A stretch of DNA of 64,000 nt from Neopestalotiopsis rosae (Eukaryota > Ascomycota > Sordariomycetes > Amphisphaeriales > Sporocadaceae), in NCBI GenBank assembly GCA_023078685.1, contig JALGAS010000006.1, positions 1,612,001-1,676,000 of the forward strand, read 5' to 3'. Position numbers and translations under genes: made by a program. The notes under the pieces were generated by a model. It was not told where the DNA came from. It worked only from the letters and a program-made list of their open reading frames with translations, and searched no databases. Below are positions 22,501-33,292 of this stretch, piece after piece. How positions within the stretch are numbered: the stretch's first letter is position 1; every line of letters starts with the position of its first letter.

Positions 22501-23397
22501 CTGCTTTCGAGCATGACGTCTCCAGGCAACATGGCCAGCAATGACAAGCACCAGGGAGAAGAGTAGTACACTGTACGTGAAGATGGAAGCAAATGTCAAG
22601 CATGGCAGAACGCCAACCTTGCAGGTTCCGTGACGCTCTACGCGTGGCAGCTCTGGACACTCTGCTGGACAGTCCACGCATGAGCATCTATAAGCCGGGT
22701 CCTCGTCGTTACATTTCTTTGGTTTCATCTCACGGGGGCTCATTTTTGGCTCAGAATAGCTGGTAGGGAAATTGATCTGGAAGGGCGATCCGATGGCCTT
22801 TTCGTCACCAAGGAACTTGAGAAGCTGGGTGTAGTTCTTGGCACCGCCGCCGATAAAGTCAATAGCCTTGGAGTTGGAAGGCCCGAATTTGACATCCTTG
22901 CAGCTGTCGTAGAAGCCTGTACCATAGTCCTTTGAGATGAGTTGGTCTAGCTCCAGGACCTGTTGCTTCCCACTCTTTTCCTGCGTTCTGGTAACGTTGA
23001 TGAAGAGAGACTGATCGGGCGAGCATGTAAAGGTGCAGAACAGGTTGTAGAAGTTATCCTTGCAGGCTGGACAGGAGCCAATGATCTGGTTCGGGGTGGA
23101 CATGGAGGACTTGAGGGCGTCGAGTTGATCGCGGTTGCAGCAGACCTTGCTGTCCCTCCACTTTGCGCCGCAGAGGGCCTCAAGATCCTTGCCAAAGTCA
23201 TCGTCAATGTCCGACTGGTCGGTTGCAAGTCCGTTGTCGAGGCATGGTAGCTCCTTTCCAAAGAAGCTCTTCTTGCCACAGTGGCCGCGTATAGCACATC
23301 TCCCGGCTTCGTGTTTCGGTGTCAAAAGTTCAGCGTGAGTAGTCGTCGCGGTTAGCAGTGCCGCCGCCGCCGCGATGACGGCCGTCAGTCGTGCCAT
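19579..23397 (-). CDS. NCR1: NPC1-family sterol transporter (Ncr1 orthologue)
   Basis: Single exon, 1272 aa, the usual length for fungal NPC1. A signal peptide (1-22, ending THA) leads into the cysteine-rich sterol-binding N-terminal domain, with GRCAIRGHCGKKSFFGK and CPACKDNFYNLFCTFTCSP. A membrane helix near 265-290 is followed by a helix near 350-370, a large lumenal loop, and the sterol-sensing domain of about five helices (roughly 590-780) containing VLAVGVDNIFLIVHEFERV. A second cysteine-containing lumenal loop and a last group of helices (roughly 1045-1220, with ICVGIAVEFCAHIARAFM) complete the RND-type fold. The C-terminus is acidic (MTDSEDED). Yeast Ncr1 moves sterol from the vacuole lumen into the vacuolar membrane with Npc2; the same role is expected here. 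Confidence 0.96.
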   Translation of the reverse strand: MARLTAVIAAAAALLTATTTHAELLTPKHEAGRCAIRGHCGKKSFFGKELPCLDNGLATDQSDIDDDFGKDLEALCGAKWRDSKVCCNRDQLDALKSSMSTPNQIIGSCPACKDNFYNLFCTFTCSPDQSLFINVTRTQEKSGKQQVLELDQLISKDYGTGFYDSCKDVKFGPSNSKAIDFIGGGAKNYTQLLKFLGDEKAIGSPFQINFPTSYSEPKMSPREMKPKKCNDEDPAYRCSCVDCPAECPELPRVERHGTCKVGVLPCLTFASIFTYSVLLFSLVLVIAGHVAWRRHARKQSERLQLLQATESDDDDEGDLVRNGAMYDRPQNYYKINTWCDLAFSKLGHVCARFPAITIFTSLILVIVLSVGWVKFDVVRTPEKLWVSPTSAAAQEKAFFDENFGPFYRAEKAFLVNDTGGPVLSSDVIEWWMSLEKEVKQLKSPSFGARLQDVCFKPTGPACVVQSVAAYWDNLYYDKDTWRQDLQDCTRSPVNCRPDFGQPIEPNMVLGGYAGLDEIVDAPAMTATWVVSNYPEGSSEVARAKDWEVALKERLLQAQDEAAQKFGLRLSFSTEISLEEELNKSTNSDATIIAISYLVMFIYASLALGSTSMTVRELIRNPAVCLVQSKFTLGLVGILIVLMSITSSIGLFSWAGIKATLIIAEVIPFIVLAVGVDNIFLIVHEFERVNISHPDAMVEERIAKALGRMGPSILFSAITETVSFALGAFVGMPAVRNFAIYAAGAVFVNALLQMTLFISILSLNQIRTEDHRADCFPCVQVRAARVHLNGNQASGPRAYDVPEESFLQQFIRKHYAPALLGKKTKVLVMVVFTGLLAAGIALIPNVKLGLDQRVALPDDSYLIPYFNDLYAYLDTGPPVYFVTKDLNATQRTHQRQICSRFTSCDKLSLTNILEQERKRPAVSYISSPTASWVDDFFLWLNPDYDTCCVEGRETCFANRNPPWNITMSGMPEGEEFVHYLKKFLASPTDDDCPLGGQASYSQAVAIDDERKTIRASNFRTMHKPLRSQEDFIDAYAAARRIANDFTANTGVEVFPYSVFYVFFDQYAGIVNLSATLLGSAIAVIFAVSTLLLGSLLTALAVTVTVAMTVVDIIGAMAVFDVSLNAVSLVNLIICVGIAVEFCAHIARAFMFPSGSVMERAKNRFRGRDARAWTALVNVGGSVFSGITVTKLLGVCVLAFTRSKIFEIYYFRVWLALVVFAATHALIFLPVLLSLVGGEGYVDPESEGGLVEDLANRRYRSLLPDDMTDSEDED

Positions 23398-24805
23398 CTC
23401 AGGCGCAGGCCGAGCTTCGCCAAAGCTCCTGAATGGGGTATTCCGGTCAGACCGAAAATGTTACAGATAGAAGTATTATCGCCAAGAAACCATGGCTCGT
23501 TGGGATAAGAACAGTTGTTGATGTTCAGAATTGCTCGAGTGATGATGAGTAGATGTGAAGCCTTGGAAGGACGACGACTTGGATCAGCGATGGGTGGGAA
23601 GCTAGGATGCGTCGCAAGACACAACAATGCAGCTAACCGTACTATTGCAATTATAGAGAAATTACTGCCTCCGAGACAAAACGTTCAACTTTGCCTTTAC
23701 CTCGCTTCCAAGGCTGAAATAAATGATTCAAACATTCTATAATGATTTCCAAATGTTCATTCATCTTTATTGCTATTTTATATCTTCTTGTGATATCAAT
23801 ATATCCTACACTGATTGTGTCTTGCAGTACGTGATAAGAAGATAATGACTGTTAACCCACTAGGCCCGACGTGAAGTGCATAACAGCTCCTCCCTCCGAG
23901 TTGTCCTGCGTCATACAATGCGCTTGCCGTCGGACCTAAAGCTGGAGCCTACAATGCAAGCTACGAACGGACCTGCGATCGGTACGTACTTGCTTTGGTT
24001 TAGGGCGACATGGGGGGAGGAAGTTGGGGAGGGGCCGAGCATTAAGAGGGCTGGAGGCTGGGGAAAGAGCAGGGATTAAGCGCTCCCTAGCTGTCACACG
24101 ACAGTCGGTACTGTCCCCATCCAAAGCCCCACGTGGTGCCTCCCCAAGCCTACTAAAGAAGCACAAGCAACAACCACTGCGTCGATCTGACAAGTACGTA
24201 TTCTGGTGTGGGCATCGCTTCTCATCAAGCATACACATGTGTATGCTTGTAGTGTCGAGTATCCATTAATAATGGCCAAAAGCATCATCACAGCATGAAT
24301 CGAATTACATTTGGCATGGCTTGGATTGTTTGACTGTAGTAACATTCTACGCATATATTCAAAGTGGTTGTAAGGAAGAAAACATATTGAGCTTTATACT
24401 AATGGCACTACCATACCACGTACCAGCCAGAATGTGGAGTTATTAGTATTGGAAAGATGACATGATCCATGAATGTACACATGGCGCCTGGGTAATCCAC
24501 TACGATATGATCAGAGACGCCAAGTTCTATCAGACACATATGATCCAGAAATTTGCGGAATCTTCTGAGCAAGTAGTAATTTCGTCTATGGTGACAAGAT
24601 AGACGGGCAGTCGGCAGGCAATGCATCGATCCTGACCCCATGTATTCTGTGCGGTAAACGCAAAAGTGTAGGTTGAGGCCATCAGAAATCCGGCATCAGT
24701 TGCCTACTAGCTTTTGGAGCCCGATACGATGGGTGTCTAATCAGTGCATGTTCATTCGTGTTGGTAGCAGTCTACACAAAATGAAGATCATACACTAGAG
24801 TGAGT
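23398..24805. other. Intergenic region upstream of NPC1, contains a 24 nt palindrome
   Basis: No supported gene. It holds the NPC1 promoter and the 3' flank of the coiled-coil gene. The part around 23740-23830 is A/T-rich. The palindrome is listed separately. Confidence 0.5.
24226..24249. repeat. Perfect 24 nt palindrome
   Basis: Two perfect 12 nt half-sites (CAAGCATACACA and its complement) meet with no spacer. The bases just outside do not pair. It lies about 830 nt upstream of the NPC1 start codon. It could be a dimeric-factor binding site or a cruciform-forming sequence. Confidence 0.85.
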
Positions 24806-26004
24806 TCAGAGCAAAGTCCACCCGGAATCCTCATCATCGTCCTCGGTATCTTCTTGCAATTTTCCGTCGTTGGCCGACGACTGCCGTCTCTCACGGCTGG
24901 AAGCCTGCTTGACATCTTAGTTTCCTTGATCTCTATCTGCTGCTGGAAAGGGTGACATACCTTGTTGTTTTGGAGCTGGCTTACCAGGACATGTAGCTCT
25001 CGTAACTGGTTCTGGAACAATGCCATATTCTTTCTCTCGCTGTCGTCTTCGTCGTCTTCCACTCTCGTTTGGTGGCCCTTTGCACGAGGTCGTGATTGCG
25101 TTTCAATCTCGAATGGATCGTCCTCATTGAGTCCTAACAGGTCCATCTCTTTACGCTTGCCACCTTGGCTTTGTCGATCCAACTGCTTTTTGAATTCATC
25201 CCTCTGCTGCATAAGTTCCAACAGGTACTGGTTTGTGTCCTTCAATAGTGCGTCCTGTTCTACCAGGCGGTCCTTCAGTCTGTTCATCTCACGCTTTCCA
25301 CCACCACCGCCACCAGAGGCCATCATGCCTGTGCTAGACACGCCTTGCGCTCTTGCCATATCACGGCCATTGGTACAATTCTGTACAGTCCTGCGAAGTT
25401 GGACCTCATATTCTCTTAAGACCTCGAGGCCATCCTGTAGACCGTCCTGGAGATTTGGGTAGTACGTCTTGAGCATGCCGATGCTTGGCTTCAGTACATA
25501 TGTGTCCAAGGTTGATATGGTGCCATCGAGCAGGTGCTTGTTCTCGCGCGCCAACTTGACCATCTTTCCAGAAACCTCGATACAGAAGGCCGTGTTGGCA
25601 TTAATGGTTCGCGTCAAGTTGTTAATGCGCTCAGCCAAGTCCTGTTGCGATTCACGGTGGTGGCGTGGGACCTCTCGCCGATCGACAAAGTCGGCATCTG
25701 ACTCCCATGAGTTCACACTAGCAGGAGACTCTTCTCGGATGTGATTCTGAACATGTCGATTTTGATCGTATGCATGTTGCCACCTAGATTCTGTCTTTGG
25801 TGGTAGTGCTGCATATGGATCTGGCGAGCGATGATATGCCGCAGGCTGATATAATTTGCCGGATGATGGCCTGGAAGAGGGCGGAGTTGGTAAAGATCTG
25901 CCACGACTGGGAGGCTGCGAGGAAAGCTCCAGATTGCTGATTTGACTACTGCCCATGAAGTTGTTCAGGTACATTTCGCCGTCATAGTCGTCGTCGGAAT
26001 CCAT
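24806..26004 (-). CDS. Coiled-coil acidic protein of unknown function
   Basis: Exons are 24961-26004 and 24806-24907, with a 53 nt intron (GTATGT donor, AAG acceptor). The product is 381 aa. Reading through the intron would instead give an unrelated 60-residue tail. The spliced end (QASSRERRQSS, then an acidic run and SGWTLL) keeps the acidic, polar style of the N-terminus and is preferred. Residues 1-115 are Ser/Pro/Asp-rich and disordered. Residues 120-215 form helices with a conserved look (AERINNLTRTINANTAFC, KMVKLARENKHLLDG). A poly-Gly linker follows, then a long coiled coil (about 232-275) and a second short coil (about 325-348). I do not recognise the family; a cytoskeletal or structural adaptor is only a guess. 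Confidence 0.7.
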
Positions 26005-27773
26005 CGTATCGGAGCCCGGCGCCGGGGGCGAGGTTCACCCCAGCACTTTGGCTACACTTTTGAAATGGAAGCAGAACTGCAGAGAGAAGAACGAACAAAT
26101 GTCCAAAATGAGGCTGGGCGTTTGTTGTCCTTTAAACGATCAAGTGCTTGCTCTTTCCCTATTTACGGATACTGGTGTGGTGTGATTCGGGCGCAAAGGC
26201 GTCAGTAACGGCGTAGGTATGACGGGGTTTATGTAGGCGGGTAAAGGTTATTAGCACAGGCCCAGGGAGGGGCAATATTCCTTTCGGTCTTGTTCAGGCG
26301 ACCACCAATCTGGGAATCTGCGAGAAGACCAATGTGCCATACGTTTAGAAACACTTTCTTCTACATCACAAGCTCTTGCGTAAAGACAATAGAAAGAGAA
26401 AGGGTGTGAGAGCAACCTGTAGAATGACTGAGCCTCGAACTTGCAGCAACCATTTATCGTGTCAAGAACAAACCCAGCTGGCAGCCCTATCATGCGGACT
26501 GCTGCAAGGTTGACAAGGCAGCCATCACCTGTCACCATTTCGCCTCCCAAGGCCTTGGGTAACATGGCTGGCATGGCCTAGTTTTGGCTGGCTGGTAAGC
26601 TGGCCCAGGGCACATTGAGGCCTGGCACCTACATACAATGGAGTCTCCTCGCGGGTTTAAGGTCCGCAACAATCCACTGCCGGGCGACACTAATGCACTA
26701 ATGAGAGCCTATAAACGTGTCTGGAGCAGCGCCTAAGACACCTAACCAACCAAGCAGGTCATGTAAGGTTTGCCCCCCAGCAACATCATTGACAAGCGTC
26801 AGATAAATTATTGTGACAGCTGAACGCTTGACAACATTTATATTTCAGACTTATCCAGATATATCATAAGGTGCGCAATCCGCTTCGAGTCTTTTATGGC
26901 TGTATTTTAAGTGACGTAGTTCTTTCATATGTTCGATGTCAGGTTCGCCTAGCGATAAGGTGCCACATATGTGCTGCGTATTTATGTTGGTATTGCTACA
27001 TTTTCTCAGTATCTGCCTATTGCTAGTAGTCCACCAATACTAAGGTACTTGTTGCTGAATTCATTTCGAACTTATCGACAAGAATGATTATGGAATTTGT
27101 TACGTAACTGCAACATTCTAAGTGTCTACAGAGCGTGGTGAATACACATTGTGAACGTTGTATGAAATTTCCCTTTCTTTGAAGGTGAACGGTCATGGGT
27201 TCTTAGATGGAAAGACGGGACTTCCAATCTAATCCCCGTGGGACATAAAGGTAGTATCGGACTACTGCCAAATCGAGTAGTGTGGGAAAAGATTGAACTT
27301 GTTCATATATCACAATGTTAAAAACAGGTGTGTTCATGCCTTCTAAATCCTAGTACGTCTGGGCCTATAAGGCGTACGGAAAGTGATTCTTTGTCGATAA
27401 CGCTCGCGAGTTCTAAGTCGCTATAAATCAATCGTCGCGTCTTTCTTCACATTATCGCTTGATGGGAAAATATTCTCAGAGCTTCCAACTCGTCCTTCAA
27501 CGCCTATCCATCCCATACCAGATGCTGCGTTATCTGATAGCCATTTTGGAGTGACGCACGCCCACGGTGCGCAGTCATATCTTGATGTTCTCGTTTCTAC
27601 CCAATCAGTCGAGCACTGATGGAGCCAAGATAGCCAAAGCTTGCTTCCGTCTCTGGAATTCACCAGCAAGAGGATTACAACTGTCGGCTGGCTTTTCACG
27701 CCACGGATTCGTGACCTAGAGAATCATCGACTCTTTTCGTCTTATTGCTTTCTTGCTGTGCAAGTTTCGCTCT
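26005..27773. other. Intergenic region between coiled-coil and NMNAT genes
   Basis: No supported gene. Minus-strand frames at 26251-26574 and 27421-27699 show no domain. Much of 26750-27450 is A/T-rich. Confidence 0.5.
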
Positions 27774-28676
27774 TCAAGCCTTGTCCTTGAGCTTTCCAGT
27801 AGAAGATCCATCATCTTCCTGGTAGAGGTTGTGCTGACTAATGTAGTTTACAACCTCTGTTGGTACCAGATAGTCGATGTTCATGCGTCTCTTGGATAAC
27901 AGTCGAACTCTGGTTGATGATACGTCGTTGGCGACAGTCTGGGGAATGTAGTAGATATTGTGCTCCCACTCCTTCAGATTGCCAATAGCTTCCTGGAAAT
28001 CGGTACCGGCTCTCTCGATGACAAATGCGCCGTACTTGCCAAGAATATGTGCAAGATCCTCTTGGCTCCAGACACCTGGAGTGCTCATGGTCTGGATGAG
28101 ATCTGCACCAGCGAGGAGAGCAATTCTTACGGGATGCTTGACGCCATTTGTATCCTCGACACCACCAAGGTGGCCATTCAGTTCTTGTTCGAAGTGGTCT
28201 AATACTTTTGCAGTAGGCCTTGAGAATGGAAAGTCAGTCACCAATTGTAGCAAAAATAGAGGCATAGCTAAATACTAGAAATTCTATAGCAAGCAAAACA
28301 CTCACATGTACTCTGCGTGGATAGCCTCCCAGGGGTCCACCATTAGGCAGTCAGCCGTCCTCGTCCTCCGTTGCACGGCAAGCTCGGCCATGCGTATTCT
28401 GTGGTGGGCCGGTGCGAGGCCGACCTTTTTGTAGGCATCGCTGACGGGCGAGAGGTAGGCGCCAACGACCTGGAAGTTTGTATTGGCCTTGACGTAGTCG
28501 TAGGCGAGGGAAAACATGCGCAGGTGGAGGAAAGTCGTCGGTGAGAAACTGCCACAAGCGACGAGCACTAGCGGGGTCCTGTCGGGCTCGACATCATGCA
28601 TTTGCAGCCGATGAACGGGGAACCGGTACTCGTCGAGCAGCATGCCGGCTGATGATTGTGACTGCGAATCGGCCAT
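27774..28676 (-). CDS. Nicotinamide/nicotinate mononucleotide adenylyltransferase (NMNAT)
   Basis: Exons are 28306-28676 and 27774-28218 (87 nt intron, GTGAGT donor, CAAG acceptor, splitting an ATG codon). The product is 271 aa. It makes NAD+ or its deamido form from NMN or NaMN and ATP, a core step of NAD biosynthesis (yeast Nma1/Nma2). The nucleotidyltransferase motif GSFSPTTFLHLRMF (about residues 42-55) replaces the GxFxPxTxGHL consensus closely. VGAYLSPVSDAYKK and HHRIRMAELAV follow. The second exon carries the LLAGADLIQTM segment, WSQEDL, and the terminal DVSSTRVRLL motif that binds phosphate. All family motifs are present and the length is typical. Expected location is nucleus and cytosol. 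Confidence 0.94.
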
Positions 28677-31339
28677 TGTTTGTTTTTCTGTAAAGTTTTG
28701 CCTGAAGACACTAAATAACGGCGCGCGATCTTGTCAATGTGTCGGCGCAGTTGGCTTCAAGGTTGGTTTTTTGTGTTTATTGTGAACGGAAACCAGCGTT
28801 AGCAAGGTTGCCAGGTTCGAGCGAGTGAATTACGTTTTAGTGAGCAGCACGTAATGACGAGGCATGCGGCGTAATGTTTTTTCGGCGGGGCTTTCGGAAC
28901 CCAGGTCAGAAGCCAGGTGATTCAGATAAGATAAGCCGCGGAACCGTTGCAAAGTTGTTTTAGGTCATCAAAGGCAGTTACGGACTGGCCTTTGAACTGT
29001 GTCGGGTTGGCATACGGTTGTCCGAGTTTCTCTTTCGGTGTGTAATGTGTAGTAATTGTGTCAAATGGTCAATGGGATTTTTCAGGGCGAAATGGAGAGA
29101 GGGTTGGAAGGGTTTTAGCACTCTCCGGTCCAGGTGATGAGGTGGGTACAAGTAGCGCCGCGAAGAATGAAAAAGTGACTTTGACTGTCAGAAGTGGAAA
29201 GCAAAGCCCGCACTGGGGGGCAGCTACGAGAGTTTAGTAGTGAAAAGAGGGTCCTAAGGCACATTCAAGCTAGGCCCGACACAGACTGCGACACGGCCAA
29301 CCAGCGTCAAAAGTCACCCCCGAATCCGCCTACAATCCCCTGCTACCAGTACTTACTGCTGCCCTGCTGCACAGTAGATCGCGGCAGTCTGGGCAACCCA
29401 GGACCTAGATCGCCGCATTCCGGTCCATTAATTTTTTCTTCATCTTTTATTTGAGGCCCATGATAAGTAGCAAGAGAGACACGCCGTATTGAGAGTATGC
29501 AAGTATTTGAAGGTTCGTCATCTGACCAAATGCTGCCTAACGGAAGCCTATGAATACCTTGCTTGAAATGCACCGAAAGCCACCGATTATCCGTGCAGTT
29601 GCGTGCAGTGAACGCAGTGGGGGCGAGGTGAGGCAGCCTAGACCCGTCCAAGTGTTTCGTATACCCCGACCAATACACCTCTGCAATGTTGGGTCAGGCA
29701 AAGAAGATCAACTCTTCGAAACATGCATTCTGGCCGTTCTGCCGTTTCAATGTCGATCATCAATACATGTCAAAAAGCTAAATTCAATTCAAGTGGTATT
29801 GTGGCCATGGACAAGATGATGGCAAACAAAATCGGGACAATACAGAGTACTTGCCGCTTTGATGGTCAAGGTACCTTGCCAGGTTGGGAAAGGTGATACG
29901 ATACCTACCTACAGCATTCCAGCTGCAACTCGATACTACACCACGACCTTTGTCCACTATTTCCGGAGTGGGCAGAAGGGAAGGGACCCTCTTTGTGAGT
30001 CAAGGTCCGAGTTCATCATACAAGCAAAGGCCCTGCACTACAATAAAGCATTAAACCGTATGAGAACCACAAACCGTACCCGTTGGCTCGCTTTGTGCGA
30101 ATCGCTCCTCTGCGTATGTAATTTACTAATCACCCAGAAGCACGCAATATGTATAGTAGGATGAGTGTTCTCTTCCGTGGCGGTCACTAGGAGAATACCG
30201 GACTTGGACCGGAGCAGTTGGCCGAGGTTGGGTGGGCGCTTACCAAGCTGACGGCGGCGTTTTCGCCGAGAGGGGGCCCGTTCTACCCCCAGTAACCTAG
30301 GCCTTCCCCCACACTCTATTATTTTATCTATCATCTAATGGTCAAAGGGAAAGGTCTTGTGCAAAAGCCCTCGAGACGAGACTGTCCTACTGCGCTTAAG
30401 ATACTGTATTTGGATAACTCCTTCCCCCTGACTACCTAGGTTAGCATTACAGGCAATTTTCTGGGGTAGAAAGACGACGAAAATCATGGCCGACTCCCGC
30501 TCGGGACCGCTACTGTGTAAACTGGGGGTCATCGGGGATTCGGCAATCGCTGCGGCATACTCGGAGAGTGTGCCCTGATCAAGAGAATAACTCTTGTGGA
30601 TTGCACACATCTGATCGCTCGAATGATTTAAGTGTATCAATTGAATCCCATATCAATTCAAGACGCAATCGCCAATGAAACTCTGCTTACTTTCGGTGTC
30701 TGGGCTACAGAGCGAATAGGGCGCGTCAATGTCATGCACTCGTTCCCTTTGTGCGAGATTCGCGCGAACTGGAATGGCATCATTTGCCTGTCACTTTATT
30801 GTATTGCTGACTAGGCGCCCACACACCGTCGCTTATCTGCCCGTTTGCCCGAACTCCCAGGTGTGCCTAGGACAAAAGGATGCCATGCTAACATTGCGAC
30901 AGTAGCTTCAGTGATATCATTGGTGTCGAATTTGACGATGATCATCGGCCACAGGTCGACAATAATCTCTTGAAATCCAGTCAACGTGGAGAATCGCTTG
31001 GACGAATCAATAAAATGCCATTATAGACGACCTGAGAGTGTATCAAAAAGAATGGAATCACTCTGTTTATCTTGTCAATTCATAGTCTTCTCTCTGCCAC
31101 AACACTGAAGACCACAACACTGAAGACTCATGTGTTATTTTATTATCGTCGTAACCTATGGACATGTGTAAGAGAAATCGGAGAGAAAAGTGGTACACTC
31201 AGATGTGGTGTGTAAAAATGAACCTTTCTTCAATAGCTACCACCGATTGACGTCTATTATTGCTTTTTGTATATGTCCAAGAATGGGGGGAAATTGTAAT
31301 GTGACAAGAAATTAGGCAACCCATGAATGAGAACTCATT
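28677..31339. other. Intergenic region between NMNAT and flavoprotein genes
   Basis: No supported gene in 2.7 kb. Frames are all under 115 codons, overlap on both strands and lack domains. A perfect 15 nt tandem duplication is at 31097-31126. Confidence 0.5.
31097..31126. repeat. Perfect tandem duplication of 15 nt
   Basis: Two exact adjacent copies of ccacaacactgaaga, about 210 nt beyond the stop codon of the flavoprotein gene. It looks like a recent replication-slippage duplication. Confidence 0.85.
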
Positions 31340-33292
31340 TTAGTAGTTGAAACTTTCGTAGATCATCTTCTCTCCTTCAAGCCACGACGACAGATTCGTC
31401 ATGAGCGCCGTGCCAGTGCAACAGTAATACGTCCGCTTGCCCTTCTTCCCAGCGCTCAGCAAGTCCTCGGGACCAAGCCGGCGCTCCACGACGGCGGCCC
31501 CAGCAGCCTTTAACGCGCCAGCCCAGGCCCGCGTCTCGTCCGTCGCCGTTCCGGTGACAAAGAGCGACGTGACGGGTCCCAGCCCCTGAATCGCCTCAAA
31601 CACGCGGATTGCGAGCGGCAGGTCCTCGGCGCGGAGACTCCATATGACCCTCAGGTCGCCCACGCCCGACTGCAGAACCGCCTCGGCCTGGGCCATGAGC
31701 GGCGTGATGCCCACGCCGCCAGCGACGAATATGCTTTGAGAAACAGCAGCAGCAGCAGCATCGTCGCCGCTCCCCTCGATCCTCTGCTGCACGGCCTCGA
31801 CCGGCAATCTGAACCCTTCGCCGCCGCCGAACCCGAGGACCGGCAGCTCCAGCGGCACGCGCAGGTTCCACCTCCACAGCATGCCCGTGGCGGGCCCGTG
31901 TTTGCGAGCCGTTATCTGCATCTCCGGGTCCTCCCCCTCGTCTTCTGCGTTGCTGCTGCTGCCGCTGCTACCCGTCCCGTTTCTGTAGGGCGCGCTCACC
32001 GTAAAGGTCCGCACAAAGTCGTCATTGAGGCTCTGGGGGTCGCCGTCGTTCATGTGGGACCATCCGCGGTCGAGCTCCGGCCCAAAGTCGAGAGTGACGT
32101 GCTGTCCCGGCAGCCACCATTGCGGCGCTTCCTTCTCCTTGTTGCCGTTTCGGTGTAATCTAAAGACGAAGCGCGCAATCGTCGGGGTGATCAGGTCCCT
32201 GCTCTTCAGCGTCGCGGTCGCCATGGCGTCGCACCCGGCGTCGGCCCCGACTGGGTCCTGTTCAGTCAGCAGTCGCCGCACTGGCGGGTTGTACGGCGAG
32301 TAATCGATCACGGCCCCGCGAAAGGGGAGACCGTCCCTGACGAACCGAGCCTCGTCAATCTCAATCTTGACGGCGAGTTTGGTACGAGGCAGGTAGGCTG
32401 CCGCCTTGTCGCCGAAAAGCGTCGTAGTCCGTCCCGTCAGATAGAGTACGTCGCCGGTCTCGAAATCGGGCACGACGATACCGGCCACTGGGTCTTCTTG
32501 GAGATTGCCTAAAGTTTGATACAGCCGATTTCCTGAATACTCTGGATAAATGAGCGTGACTTCATTGGCCTCGTTGCGAAACAATCTCATGAAGCCGGGA
32601 GGACCGCCGCGGTGGTTCACGTCCATGTTTCCGTTGCCGTGTTTTGATGAGATGAAGAACAAATCCGCCTTGGCTAGCAGATCAACAGCTTCTGAAGGTA
32701 ACGGAAGTCCGGATCCATCGCTCAGGAGTACAGGGTGTGGTGAATGTGGCGTGATGTGCTTCTTGTTCAGATATTTTGGGCAGTTGCCCAGAGACTCCTC
32801 AACCTGGAGCGCCATTTGGAACGCACCCGTCCCAGCATCTGTCCTGCTGGTCACGGCGCCGGCAAAAAAGCGGCCTGAGAGTTTCACACGGTCGCGAGTC
32901 TCGAGATCAATGGTTAGTGCTGCCATTGGCTTGCCTCCTTCCGGCTTGATAACTTTCTCGTCCACAATCTTCCTCTCCGGTAATTCATCGTCTGGAGTTG
33001 CAAATAACTCTTGGAAGACAGGATCGAATCGAGCGTCAGCCTCCGTGTTGGCCCCAATGAACCCCTGTGCAATAGGGCGACAAAATCCAGCTTCACCTCC
33101 CCAAATGGTTGTCCACGGTCGCCCTCGTTGGTCAAGCGTACCGAAAGCAACCAAAGGAGAGTCTATAATGCGTTTGTAGTAGTGCGGCCCCAGTCCCGGA
33201 TAGGTAGGATTATCACGTTGCGGTATGCGAAAGAACTTTCTGATTTCCTCCTCTCCGTCATGCCATTGAATTTCCACGCCAGGCCGAGACAT
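31340..33292 (-). CDS. PNPOx-like FMN-binding domain fused to FAD/NAD(P) reductase
   Basis: Single exon, 650 aa from the first ATG (33290-33292); 16 more codons are open upstream but begin with TTG. The N-terminal half (about 30-260) resembles the split-barrel pyridoxamine-phosphate-oxidase-like fold (LVAFGTLDQRGRPWTTIWGG, then FFISSKHGNGNMDVNHRGG). The C-terminal half is ferredoxin-NADP reductase-like: WWLPGQHVTLDFG and RTFTVSAPY fit the flavin-binding barrel, and FVAGGVGITPLMAQAEAVL is the pyridine-nucleotide motif. It ends with YYCCTGTALMTNLSSWL and a short tail. No plant-type [2Fe-2S] domain follows, unlike several bacterial relatives. The likely role is NAD(P)H-driven redox chemistry on an unknown acceptor. 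An alanine-rich insert encoded by a GCA-type repeat lies near 31747. Confidence 0.82.
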   Translation of the reverse strand: MSRPGVEIQWHDGEEEIRKFFRIPQRDNPTYPGLGPHYYKRIIDSPLVAFGTLDQRGRPWTTIWGGEAGFCRPIAQGFIGANTEADARFDPVFQELFATPDDELPERKIVDEKVIKPEGGKPMAALTIDLETRDRVKLSGRFFAGAVTSRTDAGTGAFQMALQVEESLGNCPKYLNKKHITPHSPHPVLLSDGSGLPLPSEAVDLLAKADLFFISSKHGNGNMDVNHRGGPPGFMRLFRNEANEVTLIYPEYSGNRLYQTLGNLQEDPVAGIVVPDFETGDVLYLTGRTTTLFGDKAAAYLPRTKLAVKIEIDEARFVRDGLPFRGAVIDYSPYNPPVRRLLTEQDPVGADAGCDAMATATLKSRDLITPTIARFVFRLHRNGNKEKEAPQWWLPGQHVTLDFGPELDRGWSHMNDGDPQSLNDDFVRTFTVSAPYRNGTGSSGSSSNAEDEGEDPEMQITARKHGPATGMLWRWNLRVPLELPVLGFGGGEGFRLPVEAVQQRIEGSGDDAAAAAVSQSIFVAGGVGITPLMAQAEAVLQSGVGDLRVIWSLRAEDLPLAIRVFEAIQGLGPVTSLFVTGTATDETRAWAGALKAAGAAVVERRLGPEDLLSAGKKGKRTYYCCTGTALMTNLSSWLEGEKMIYESFNY

